Notes under the pieces: model-generated
Database searches by the model: none
The model's input: the letters and a program-made list of their open reading frames with translations, nothing else
Told to the model about the DNA's origin: nothing
Part shown: positions 54,858 to 62,524 of the stretch, piece by piece
Position numbering within the stretch: position 1 is the first letter of the stretch
How the letters are laid out: each line of letters opens with the position of its first letter
Program-made: the position numbers and the translations under genes
DNA from: Candidatus Kapaibacterium sp.
GTDB lineage: Bacteria > Bacteroidota > Ignavibacteria > Kapaibacteriales > UBA7675
NCBI GenBank assembly: GCA_028284775.1
Contig: JANQRB010000170.1
Location: 1 to 64,000, forward strand
DNA: 64,000 bases
Reading direction: 5' to 3'

Positions 54858-55220
54858 TCAGTTTTGCAGGCGCGCCCGTATCGCTTCGAGATAATGACCA
54901 AGATCCGTGCCCGGTCGTCTGCGCTCCATCAATTGCTGAAAGCGCAGCAGCTTGTCATTAAGTTCTTCCCGTCGAGAACGACGGTCTTCATCTGATTTGG
55001 CCAGTGCCAGCAGATCGCTCAGGGACAGTAATTCCTTAAAAGACTCCATTTCTTCCGGCAACACATTGGCATTCTTCAGTACCTTGTAGCTTAGCCGAAG
55101 CTCTTCGGGTACGGCAAAGTACTCGTCAAGATTCAGCGGCTGACCTTTATTGGGCAAGTCGTCGAATTCGCCCTTTGCAACTGCCTGGCGAATGATATTA
55201 TCGGCATTTCGTGACCACAT
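54858..55220 (-). CDS. DUF1992 family protein
   Basis: 120 residues from the ATG at 55220, with GGAGGAG 3 bases upstream of the start; longer in-frame extension lacks a site. The family pattern is complete: ADNIIRQAVAKGEFDDLPNK, GQPLNLDEYF and PEELRLSYKVLKNANVLPEE. DUF1992 proteins are small helical proteins related to a DnaJ-associated homologue; role unclear. Monocistronic, with the divergent STAS gene upstream. Confidence 0.92.
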   Translation of the reverse strand: MWSRNADNIIRQAVAKGEFDDLPNKGQPLNLDEYFAVPEELRLSYKVLKNANVLPEEMESFKELLSLSDLLALAKSDEDRRSRREELNDKLLRFQQLMERRRPGTDLGHYLEAIRARLQN

Positions 55221-55483
55221 AGACTCCTCCAGAATTGGGGAACATGTTCTCGCGACACCAGGCGGGAAGCCCAAGCGCAGGAAGGCAGAGATCGGCCCGC
55301 ACTGCATCACTTACCGTGTTATGAGGAACGAGTCAGTGAATTATTGAAGGCCCTTCGGTATCGAAGAGTTTTTGTGAATAGCGCTACTTTGAGTAAGTTC
55401 GCTGCGCTGCGTATGGCCAGTACATCGCACTTACAATCGGCATTGAGCAAAAAGATCCCTTTCTTCCGGCAGGCGGAATCATT

Positions 55484-55819
55484 ATGACAATCAACGAATC
55501 ACAAGAAGGCAAAACCCGGATTTTTGATCTGAGCGGACGGCTTGATGCCAGCACCTCGGATCGCCTTGAAGAGCAATTACTTTCAGTAATCGACGGCGGC
55601 GCCTCACATGTGGTTGTCGACCTGGACAAGCTGGAATATATATCGAGCGCGGGATTACGCGTGCTCCTTCTGGCGGCCAAGAAGCTCAAGCAAGTGGACG
55701 GCAAAATCGTTCTCTCGAATCTTCAGGCACATATTCGCGAAGTGTTCGATATAGCGGGCTTCAGCGCCATATTCAGCATCTTCAACTCGCGCAGCGAAGC
55801 CATCGAAGAATGCAGCTAA
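55484..55819 (+). CDS. Anti-sigma factor antagonist (STAS domain)
   Basis: 111 residues, a lone STAS domain like SpoIIAA/RsbV. GRLDASTSDRLEEQL, then VVDLDKLEYISSAGLRVLLLA. Ser55 of ISSAGL aligns with the phosphorylated Ser of RsbV/SpoIIAA, and the preceding Asp is replaced by Ser54. In a partner switch the unphosphorylated form sequesters the kinase anti-sigma factor. The probable partner is the kinase at 56183. No sigma-B/F-type sigma gene or PP2C phosphatase lies in the window, so the output may be non-transcriptional or distal. Confidence 0.93.
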   Translation: MTINESQEGKTRIFDLSGRLDASTSDRLEEQLLSVIDGGASHVVVDLDKLEYISSAGLRVLLLAAKKLKQVDGKIVLSNLQAHIREVFDIAGFSAIFSIFNSRSEAIEECS

Positions 55820-56182
55820 GCTACGGCAGTCAAGAATAGAGTCCTGACACCAACTTCGCTGTTAAACAAGGCATGGTAGATAGTTCGCCGGGTAATCTCT
55901 TTTTGATTTCCTTCCAGCCTTTCCCGGCCTAGATTGCCGGCTGCAGCGGACTCTTTTGCCTGCATCGACAGCAATCATCCGACAGGTTAATAGTACAACA
56001 TGCCGGGATGTCACACCGACAAGGGCAGCGGGACATCCGAATAAGTAATTCGGCATCGAAATTGCAGTAATTGCTTCGTTTAAAGAAGCAGGTTGGAAAT
56101 AAACGGAGCAATGGCGTATATTAAGCAGATTAGCGCGATTGATACGAAGGGTACTTAGCTAAGTCAGACCTTCGAGGCCTGG
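55820..56182. other. Intergenic region between the STAS and kinase genes
   Basis: 363 bp without a convincing gene: the open frames are short and lack ribosome-binding sites. No terminator with a U-tract is seen. It makes direct co-translation of the two partner-switch genes unlikely; each may have its own promoter. Confidence 0.4.
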
Positions 56183-56599
56183 ATGAGGAATGAACTAACA
56201 ATCGACTGCCGAAGTCAGCTCTCCGAACTACAACGCATCGCCAGCGCTGTGGAAGAAATCTGCGAGCGGCATGCGGTTCCAAGCGATATCAGCTTCAAAG
56301 TTAATCTCGCTATCGACGAATTGTTTACGAATGCCGTCTCCTACGGTCACTGCGACGATGCCCTTCATGAGATTAGACTTAGCGTTCACGTTGACGGCAA
56401 TCTGGTGACAGTGGAAATGCAGGACAATGCTCAAGCCTACGACCCATTCAGCGAGGCACCGCCACCGGCGCTGGACACTGACTTGGCCCACAAACCTCAA
56501 GGCGGTCTTGGTGTTCATCTGGTGAAAACACTTATGGATACGGTCGCCTATCGTCGCGAAGGCGATCGCAACATCATAACGCTAAGCAAATCATTTTAG
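56183..56599 (+). CDS. RsbW/SpoIIAB-like serine-kinase anti-sigma factor
   Basis: 138 residues, a lone GHKL ATPase domain. N-box LAIDELFTNAVSYGH; G1-like MQDNAQAYDPF (the usual D-x-G is D-N-A here); G2 PQGGLGVHLVKTLMD. Kinases of this family phosphorylate an STAS partner, probably the protein at 55484-55819. The typical sequence of the nucleotide-contacting D-x-G motif is altered, which might weaken ATP turnover. Its stop is 17 bp from the stop of the convergent PrsW-like gene. Confidence 0.9.
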   Translation: MRNELTIDCRSQLSELQRIASAVEEICERHAVPSDISFKVNLAIDELFTNAVSYGHCDDALHEIRLSVHVDGNLVTVEMQDNAQAYDPFSEAPPPALDTDLAHKPQGGLGVHLVKTLMDTVAYRREGDRNIITLSKSF

Positions 56600-56616
56600 T
56601 GAACGGGCGGCAAACG

Positions 56617-57654
56617 CTACACGCTTGCCTTAACTCCCAAGCCCAGCATGTGAAGCTGCCACAACTCCTTACGACTCAATCGCAAGAAGGGTTGGATTGC
56701 AAGCTTACCCGTCACGCCGATCTGACTCTCCAGATAGCGCAATTCATCAAACTTTTGTTTAATTGTCGGATCGGGTCGCGCTTCGAAGCCGGCTTGCTGC
56801 ATCATGAGCAAACCCTTTACCTGCAACGACAGCTCCAGGTGAATTTTTAATAGCCAGTACATGTCGAATACTACTTCCGCCGCAAACTTTTCCTTAAGGG
56901 AATGAAGATACTGCCCCACTCGCGTCTGTGAGAGCTCGCCCAGGCTGATCATGTGCAGGAGCCGCGCCTCGGTATCGAAGTTAATCTCGAGCCACTGTTC
57001 GAGAGAACGTTCGCTGCGCGCATACACGACGACAATCAACAGGGGCAGCGCAACCAGCATTAGCGCGGCAGACAACAATGGATTAAGCAGGAAATGGTTA
57101 TAGATCGAATGAACGACAATCGCAAAAAGCAGCCCCGGAATAAAATGATACACGCGCGGGGCGCCATCGCGTCCAACCAGGCTTTTGGCTGCTATGGCAA
57201 ATGCCGCGCTGACTCCGCCGTGCATTATCGCAGTACCGAATCCGCGCACGATCCACAGGAGAAGATTGGGGTCGTTGAGTTCACTGAGATAGTAAATATT
57301 TTCGACGACTGCAAAGCCGGCGCCAATCGCAAAGCCGTAAATTGCCGCATCCACCAGAAAGCCCACCCTGCCGGTCCAAATCAGATATACCGGCAGCAGG
57401 GACTTACATGTTTCTTCTATCACGGGCGCAGCATAACGCGAATACAAACTGGCGATTTCCTTGGGGCTCAGCGAACTGGCAGCGTTCCACTCTTTCAGTA
57501 AGGCGGTATTTGCAACATAGCACGCTAGGCAAACGACGGCACCAATGCCAATCGTAGCAAAGACAAAAGACGGTGGCACCAATTTGTAGGAGTCGAGGTA
57601 AATCAGTACGGCAAGGAATATTAAAACCGGCAGTAAGCTGAACAAAAGGTCCAT
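56617..57654 (-). CDS. prsW: PrsW-family intramembrane metalloprotease
   Basis: 345 residues with about seven transmembrane segments, starting with LLFSLLPVLIFLAVLIYL. The characteristic residues are present: Glu80-Glu81 in APVIEETCKSLLP, Glu118 in GFAVVENIYYL, His145 in TAIMHGGVSAAFA and His182 in VVHSIYNHF. PrsW enzymes cleave anti-sigma factors (RsiW in Bacillus) or other membrane proteins. Either of the two anti-sigma factors in this window could be a substrate; this is only contextual inference. The cytoplasmic C-terminal ~110 residues are helical and unusual in length. Confidence 0.9.
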   Translation of the reverse strand: MDLLFSLLPVLIFLAVLIYLDSYKLVPPSFVFATIGIGAVVCLACYVANTALLKEWNAASSLSPKEIASLYSRYAAPVIEETCKSLLPVYLIWTGRVGFLVDAAIYGFAIGAGFAVVENIYYLSELNDPNLLLWIVRGFGTAIMHGGVSAAFAIAAKSLVGRDGAPRVYHFIPGLLFAIVVHSIYNHFLLNPLLSAALMLVALPLLIVVVYARSERSLEQWLEINFDTEARLLHMISLGELSQTRVGQYLHSLKEKFAAEVVFDMYWLLKIHLELSLQVKGLLMMQQAGFEARPDPTIKQKFDELRYLESQIGVTGKLAIQPFLRLSRKELWQLHMLGLGVKASV

Positions 57655-57785
57655 TGATCCATCTTGCTGGAATATTCGCGTTGCCCGACATCTTCTCTAT
57701 ACAGTGCTCAGGCTCAAAAAGTATAAAGCTACTGCGACCGTGCTGACGAAGCAAAAGAATTCGACCTGCCAGTTTTTGCCATAAT

Positions 57786-57815
57786 GCAAAAAAGGGCCGC
57801 TGAGTCAGCGGCCCT
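57786..57815 (-). terminator. Rho-independent terminator
   Basis: GGGCCGC (57794-57800) pairs with GCGGCCC (57808-57814); on the minus strand the stem is followed by TTTTTTG. It terminates the 57879-58577 gene. Confidence 0.92.
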
Positions 57816-57878
57816 GTTCATTGCTGGAAAGAAATCAATTTCGATCGCCTCCATTCTGGCTGTGGCTGTCCGATGGAA

Positions 57879-58577
57879 TTACATCCCTATCTCGCCCAAT
57901 CCACGCAAGGCTGAAAGCGTGGCGATAACCTGCGGCGAACTGGCCTGGGGGTTCCAGTCTCGAAGATTCTTCAGCAAATTAATTGTTGTCTCGATCTCCC
58001 GGCTCGGTTTCCAGGAGCGGTTGCGGCGAAAGTCTTTGATCGTGGCGATCGTCTTGCTGAGATCCTGCTCCACTTCGGTGAATTTCTGTTTATCGAAGCC
58101 GCGCAGGAGCTCGATCGTCTCGTCGATATTCCGGCCGGTGTTCTGAGGACCGGCTTTCACGTCTTCCAGAGCTGTAATAGCTTCCTTAATGTTAACGTGC
58201 CGCTCCAGCGGTATCAGGTTCTTCTGAATACTCTCGAGTGAAGCGAGCGTGACATCGATTCGTTCCCCGCGGTTAAACAAAGTGCCATCTTTCTGATACT
58301 CTTCCAGTATCGAAATTGCAGTACTTAAATTGCCGTCATTAGTCGTCATGAACACATCTTCGCGAATGTATTCGAGTGCAGCAATGGTATTGCGCAACAT
58401 TTCGGCCTTCACGCCTGCATTGCTATCCATCGGACCCAGGCTGTCGAGCTGATCAATGCTGACCGCCGTTCCGCCGAGTTCATCACTTGCGGGCGGCGGG
58501 TAAACTCCGGCCAGATATATGATTGCCGCAATCGCGAAAAAGGAGCCCAAAGCGAGAACAATTGTTTTTTTCCGCAT
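57879..58577 (-). CDS. Membrane-anchored helical protein of unknown function
   Basis: 232 residues with one N-terminal hydrophobic segment (KTIVLALGSFFAIAAIIYLA) that anchors it, GAGGAAG upstream of the ATG, and its own terminator. The rest is charged and helical, built of loose ~30-residue repeats with ‘I..LE.(Y/I)’, ‘IKEAITALEDVK’ and ‘DETIELLRGFDKQKF’ segments, suggesting a repeated helical bundle or coiled coil in the periplasm. No family is recognised. No partner is evident from the neighbours. Confidence 0.75.
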   Translation of the reverse strand: MRKKTIVLALGSFFAIAAIIYLAGVYPPPASDELGGTAVSIDQLDSLGPMDSNAGVKAEMLRNTIAALEYIREDVFMTTNDGNLSTAISILEEYQKDGTLFNRGERIDVTLASLESIQKNLIPLERHVNIKEAITALEDVKAGPQNTGRNIDETIELLRGFDKQKFTEVEQDLSKTIATIKDFRRNRSWKPSREIETTINLLKNLRDWNPQASSPQVIATLSALRGLGEIGM

Positions 58578-58807
58578 TTCTGTCTTCCTCTTCTAAGTGC
58601 CACTTCCGATCGGTTGCTTGCTGATAATACGCATTAGAGCGCTACCTTGATTGTGGCCTTGAATGAAACGCCGTCCCTTCCGATAGTCAACACAATGCCG
58701 GCACCATTGCCTTTAACCGGATATGTTGGACTGCACGCCAACGATTGTTTCGTTTGCTCACGTGCTCTGAATGATATTTTCTGTTATTGCCGATGTGGGG
58801 CTGTAGT

Positions 58808-59671
58808 TTAGTGTGGTATTTCAACAGCCAGTGTCGTTGAGTGCGCCTTCGCAATCGACGAATTGCTCAGCGACAAAACGAGCGGGGCGGCATCGACCTG
58901 TTGCGCACTAAACATCGCCTGAAATGCGATGTAACCCCGAAATCGCAGCATTGCCTTGGCCAATGACTGCGGCAGGGCATCCATTTCATCGACGTGCACG
59001 GATCGCAATGTTTCGAATTGCAGCGTTCCCTCGTCGTAGTTAAGGCTTAACAAATTGACGGGCAATGCAGCCGAATCCGGAATTGATGTGCTGTTTGCAC
59101 CGATTAACTGAAAGCCGATTTCCTTCGGAGCCTGCAAGCTAAACTCCGCAATCAGATTTGCGCCGCGACGTCGCGTCTGCACGATCCCATTGACTGCACC
59201 CCAGGTGATATGCTCCGTACTGAGCGTTTGATATCCGTCCAGCGAATCTTTTTCGTAGACCGTTCCAACGACATCCCGCTCACTCAGCGTCGGTCCGCCG
59301 AAAACACCGAAATAAAGTGTCAGTGTGGCAACGGCGCCTACAATCAATCCGAAAGCAAACACAAGAGGCATCTGATTGCCTCGTCCGGGCTCCAACATTC
59401 GACGCAATAATGTAAGGAAGCCCTTTTTTTCGGCGACGGCCGGCGCGTAGCGTCCCTCGGGCAGCGCATTCATAATGTCAGTACGCAAAGAAGACGGCGG
59501 CGCAAACTCTTCAGCCCGGCCAAGCGTTGAATTCAAGTCTTTAAGTTCCTCGTGTAAGCGCCGGGCTTCCGCGTTGCCATCCAGATAGTTACGCAAAGCA
59601 GCGCTTTCTTCCGCGCTCAGTTCACCGTCAAGGTCTCTGTGAATCAGCTCAAGGTATTTGTTCTCATCCAT
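58808..59671 (-). CDS. Membrane-bound anti-sigma factor
   Basis: 287 residues from the ATG at 59671 (AAGGA 9 bases upstream), overlapping the sigma factor gene's end by 8 bp. Residues about 3-65 (YLELIHRDLDGELSAEESAA…) form the anti-sigma helical domain, without the zinc-binding His-x3-Cys-x2-Cys. One transmembrane helix is at about 103-125 (MPLVFAFGLIVGAVATLTLY). The ~160-residue C-terminal domain is periplasmic, beta-rich and not recognised. It should hold the sigma factor at the membrane until a periplasmic signal leads to its cleavage or release. Confidence 0.85.
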   Translation of the reverse strand: MDENKYLELIHRDLDGELSAEESAALRNYLDGNAEARRLHEELKDLNSTLGRAEEFAPPSSLRTDIMNALPEGRYAPAVAEKKGFLTLLRRMLEPGRGNQMPLVFAFGLIVGAVATLTLYFGVFGGPTLSERDVVGTVYEKDSLDGYQTLSTEHITWGAVNGIVQTRRRGANLIAEFSLQAPKEIGFQLIGANSTSIPDSAALPVNLLSLNYDEGTLQFETLRSVHVDEMDALPQSLAKAMLRFRGYIAFQAMFSAQQVDAAPLVLSLSNSSIAKAHSTTLAVEIPH

Positions 59672-60212
59672 TGCCGACAATTCCTTGCTCAACGAGAATT
59701 ACCTTTAAGAGCTGTCGTGCCGAAAAGAGCCTTGATTTCACTGTTTTTTCCGGTATTTGGAGTACTTCGCTCATTTCGCGGTACGATAGCTCTTTGAAAT
59801 GTTTCAGGACAATCACGGCCCGATAGTCGGGTTTCAGCCTTGCCAGCGCTTGCTGAATACTGGCATTGAGTTCGCTAACCTGTAACTGATCTACAGGTGA
59901 GATTGTTGGCGCCACGAAGCGCTCATCAACCGTCTCATCGGGCTTTTTGCGATTGACAAAGTTGAGCGATTCATTGATCGCGATTCGGTAAATCCAGGAG
60001 AAGAACTTGAAGGAAGAATTGTAGGAATCAAGTTTTTCATAAGCCTTCACAAACACCGATTGCGTGATATCCCTGGCATCATCGTATTCCTTTACTATGC
60101 GGAGGGCTATGTTGAAAATCGCTCGTTCATATTTATCTACGATGAACCCAAACGCATCTTTGTTGCCTTCCAGACATTGGCTTACGTAATATTGTTCATC
60201 GAACTCGGCCAT
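59664..60212 (-). CDS. ECF-family RNA polymerase sigma factor
   Basis: 182 residues from the ATG at 60212 (a GTG at 60281 would add 23). Region 2: FGFIVDKYERAIFNIALRIV and DARDITQSVFVKAYEKLDSY with FFSWIYRIAINESLNF. Region 4: KPDYRAVIVLKHFKELSYRE and IPEKTVKSRLFSARQLLK. This is the RpoE-like ECF type commonly seen in Bacteroidetes. The operon with the anti-sigma factor implies autoregulated extracytoplasmic stress control; target promoters unknown. Confidence 0.95.
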   Translation of the reverse strand: MAEFDEQYYVSQCLEGNKDAFGFIVDKYERAIFNIALRIVKEYDDARDITQSVFVKAYEKLDSYNSSFKFFSWIYRIAINESLNFVNRKKPDETVDERFVAPTISPVDQLQVSELNASIQQALARLKPDYRAVIVLKHFKELSYREMSEVLQIPEKTVKSRLFSARQLLKVILVEQGIVGNG

Positions 60213-60387
60213 AAGTACAAACGAGGTTGCGGATAGTTGGTCGTAATTCTCTGAAAAATCCTTTTCATCGCCCGGGGTCACACACGCTGCAATTTCTGTC
60301 CCTCATCCTGCGCGCCCGGACGCCATTGGGAGCAGTACGGAAGCCACATCCCGCACGAGGATTGACAAATATACGGAATACCAAAAA

Positions 60388-61167
60388 TTATGTCGCGTTT
60401 TGGGCGGGTATGATACCGATAAATGCCGCCATCCGTCCCGATTGGGGACCATCGCGCCGATAAGAATGATAGCGTTGATCGCCAATGGTGCAGCCCGCGG
60501 CAAGCTCGATTGCGTTTTCACGCAAGCCGGCAGCAAGCAACTGTTCCACAATGCGCGCGCGAATATCCAACAGCCATGCCTGGGGCTGCTTGCCTTTGCG
60601 GCGAACAGACGACGGGAACTGCTCGGCAACCTCGGCGCCGACTTCATAGCGCTGCCCGGAGGCACAGGCGCCAATGTATGCCAGCAGCTCTTCGGGCTTG
60701 CTGTCGGAGATAGAGGTAAATGACCGGATGCCGGCTGCAACAATGTTTGCCGCTGTTCCGCGCCAGCCCGAATGAAGACCGGCAACACAGCTACCCTGAG
60801 GGTCGCATAGCAGTACGGCGGCACAATCGGCAAGGCTGACACAGAGGACAAGACCGGGGGTACGGGTCACCAGTCCGTCGGATTCGCCCGCCGGCCCGGA
60901 TGCTTTAACTATTCTGACCGCCGTACCGTGCACCTGCGACTGGAAGACAAGCGCCCGCTCCTGAACACCCAGACGGGCCGCAAGACAGCGCCGATGGTGC
61001 TGTACTTCTTCGGGCGGACGCCCGGCGCGATAACTCAATGACAAGCCATTGGGCGGAAAAAGCGCCCTGTTAGCCAGTGTCTGTCCCGCCAGGACGCTTG
61101 CAGGAAAGATCGAGGGTCGCTCGATCATTATGGAGCGTGTTCGCTCGGAATGTTCTCCGTTTGACAT
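60388..61167 (-). CDS. YfiH/LACC1-family purine nucleoside phosphorylase (laccase-domain) protein
   Basis: 259 residues; start at 61167 chosen for the upstream AAGAG (an ATG at 61128 is also possible). Family motifs: SQVHGTAVRIV, LVLCVSLADCAAVLLCDP and LHSGWRGTAANIVAAGI supply the His/Cys/His zinc site; IGACASGQRYEVG follows. Members catalyse purine-nucleoside phosphorolysis or adenosine deamination in vitro, and earlier work called them polyphenol oxidases. No adjacent nucleotide gene. It lies about 175 bp upstream of the sigma-factor gene on the same strand. Confidence 0.9.
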   Translation of the reverse strand: MSNGEHSERTRSIMIERPSIFPASVLAGQTLANRALFPPNGLSLSYRAGRPPEEVQHHRRCLAARLGVQERALVFQSQVHGTAVRIVKASGPAGESDGLVTRTPGLVLCVSLADCAAVLLCDPQGSCVAGLHSGWRGTAANIVAAGIRSFTSISDSKPEELLAYIGACASGQRYEVGAEVAEQFPSSVRRKGKQPQAWLLDIRARIVEQLLAAGLRENAIELAAGCTIGDQRYHSYRRDGPQSGRMAAFIGIIPAQNAT

Positions 61168-61287
61168 AGGCCTACTCTTCCGGCCGGGTTTTGCACCAGT
61201 TCCGCCTGACGGCCCTTCGGACCGTTAGCTCGATCCTTGTTCCTGACAACACAGGAACATGTACAGGCGCACAAGACACACTAATAC

Positions 61288-62184
61288 TTAAATCTTGTAA
61301 GCAAGCGTGAAGCGAATAAATCCTTGCGAACTCAGATCGCGATTCGCAATCTTGACCTCGTCTTTGTACAGGTCGAATCGACGCAGAAATGTAAGGCCGC
61401 CGTCGGCTTCAAACCACAAGCCTTTGTAGAGTTCTATGCCGAATCGCGGTGCGGCATATCCCCAGGACCATCGTACGTCATGATCCCGCTTCGGCCCACG
61501 CGTCAGATGGAAAATGTCTCCTGTCCCGTGTACCACAAGCGCCAGTTCAAGCGATTCACTCGGAAAATACATCAGTTCGAGTTTAGCCGGGAATCGAAAG
61601 CTTAGCTCCCAGTCATCGCTTATATGCCAGTTCAGCCGTACATAGGGGAAAAAGCTGTGATCACCGAAATTGGTGGAAAAGGTTCCGCCAAAGCCATATG
61701 TGAATTCATCGCTCACTTTCTGCTCGACCGATACAAGGCCCTTAATCAAAAAATCATCCATTGAAATATTTTCGAAATCGGAATAGATTCCGGGCCTGCC
61801 GATGGCGAGCAGCGTCCAGTCCTCCGTCAGGCGGTGACGAAAAATAATGCCCACATTCAGCTTTTGCAGAGACTCAAAATCGGAGCCGTTTGCGGGTGAA
61901 TTCTCGTAAACAAAACGCAGCAGCGAATAGGTGGGGCTGAAAATAAGCAGGGTATTCGTGCTGTCGATGAGCCAGGGAATGTTGAAATTGGAATCGAAGA
62001 CATCGATCTTCGTCCGAAAGTTATCAGGCAGTCGGTCATCGTCCGAGCTCTGGAAGTCCGAGAAGGGAAAGTGGATATAGGAAACGAAGGCGCCGGTAAT
62101 TTTACTTTTGGCCAGAGATGGAACAAGCGAAGCAGAACTACCGATAAAGGCCGCCAGCAAAACGATCCTGAGCCATGACCGCAT
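61288..62184 (-). CDS. Outer-membrane barrel-like protein (DUF6268-like)
   Basis: 298 residues from the ATG at 62184 (CGGAG 5 bases upstream). The signal peptide is LRIVLLAAFIGSSASLVPSLA. The mature protein has about fourteen alternating beta-strand segments (e.g. SKITGAFVSYIHFPFSDF, WSWGYAAPRFGIELY) and ends in GFIRFTLAYKI. It resembles DUF6268 outer-membrane proteins, predicted to be barrels of unknown role. Assignment to the DUF is from memory of pattern and is less certain than the barrel prediction. Confidence 0.72.
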   Translation of the reverse strand: MRSWLRIVLLAAFIGSSASLVPSLAKSKITGAFVSYIHFPFSDFQSSDDDRLPDNFRTKIDVFDSNFNIPWLIDSTNTLLIFSPTYSLLRFVYENSPANGSDFESLQKLNVGIIFRHRLTEDWTLLAIGRPGIYSDFENISMDDFLIKGLVSVEQKVSDEFTYGFGGTFSTNFGDHSFFPYVRLNWHISDDWELSFRFPAKLELMYFPSESLELALVVHGTGDIFHLTRGPKRDHDVRWSWGYAAPRFGIELYKGLWFEADGGLTFLRRFDLYKDEVKIANRDLSSQGFIRFTLAYKI

Positions 62185-62524
62185 AGATACTCCGATAAGA
62201 TGGTAGTGATTAAGCACAATTCGCAGCTGCGGAGATTCATCTAACATACACCGAGCGAAACACCTCTATTTTGGCGTTGAATGAAAATACGAAAAATTGA
62301 AGTGTCGCAAGTTTGATGCGGCTGACAGCAGTGGGAGAACATTCACTCGCACTAGCTCGCTCCGCAGAGCTAACAGCCTGTAACCACCTACTTTGTAAGG
62401 GGTTATTCTCTGCAATTTTGCCGGACCGCTTTCTGCCTTTGGCATTCTTTTAAAAATTGTATATTGGCGCCTTCGACGCGATGCCCCCGCGATTGTTTCG
62501 CCAGTGTACTCCTTTTTGTAGACG
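62185..62524. other. Intergenic region between divergent envelope genes
   Basis: It separates the minus-strand barrel gene from the plus-strand OmpA-family gene. A promoter-like AT-rich stretch, TTTTAAAAATTGTATATTGG, lies at about 62450-62469, 55 bp from the OmpA-family start. No open frame is supported. Confidence 0.35.

Noticed and set aside
55820..56182. A hidden gene between STAS and kinase genes
   Set aside because: Only short frames lacking start signals are present.
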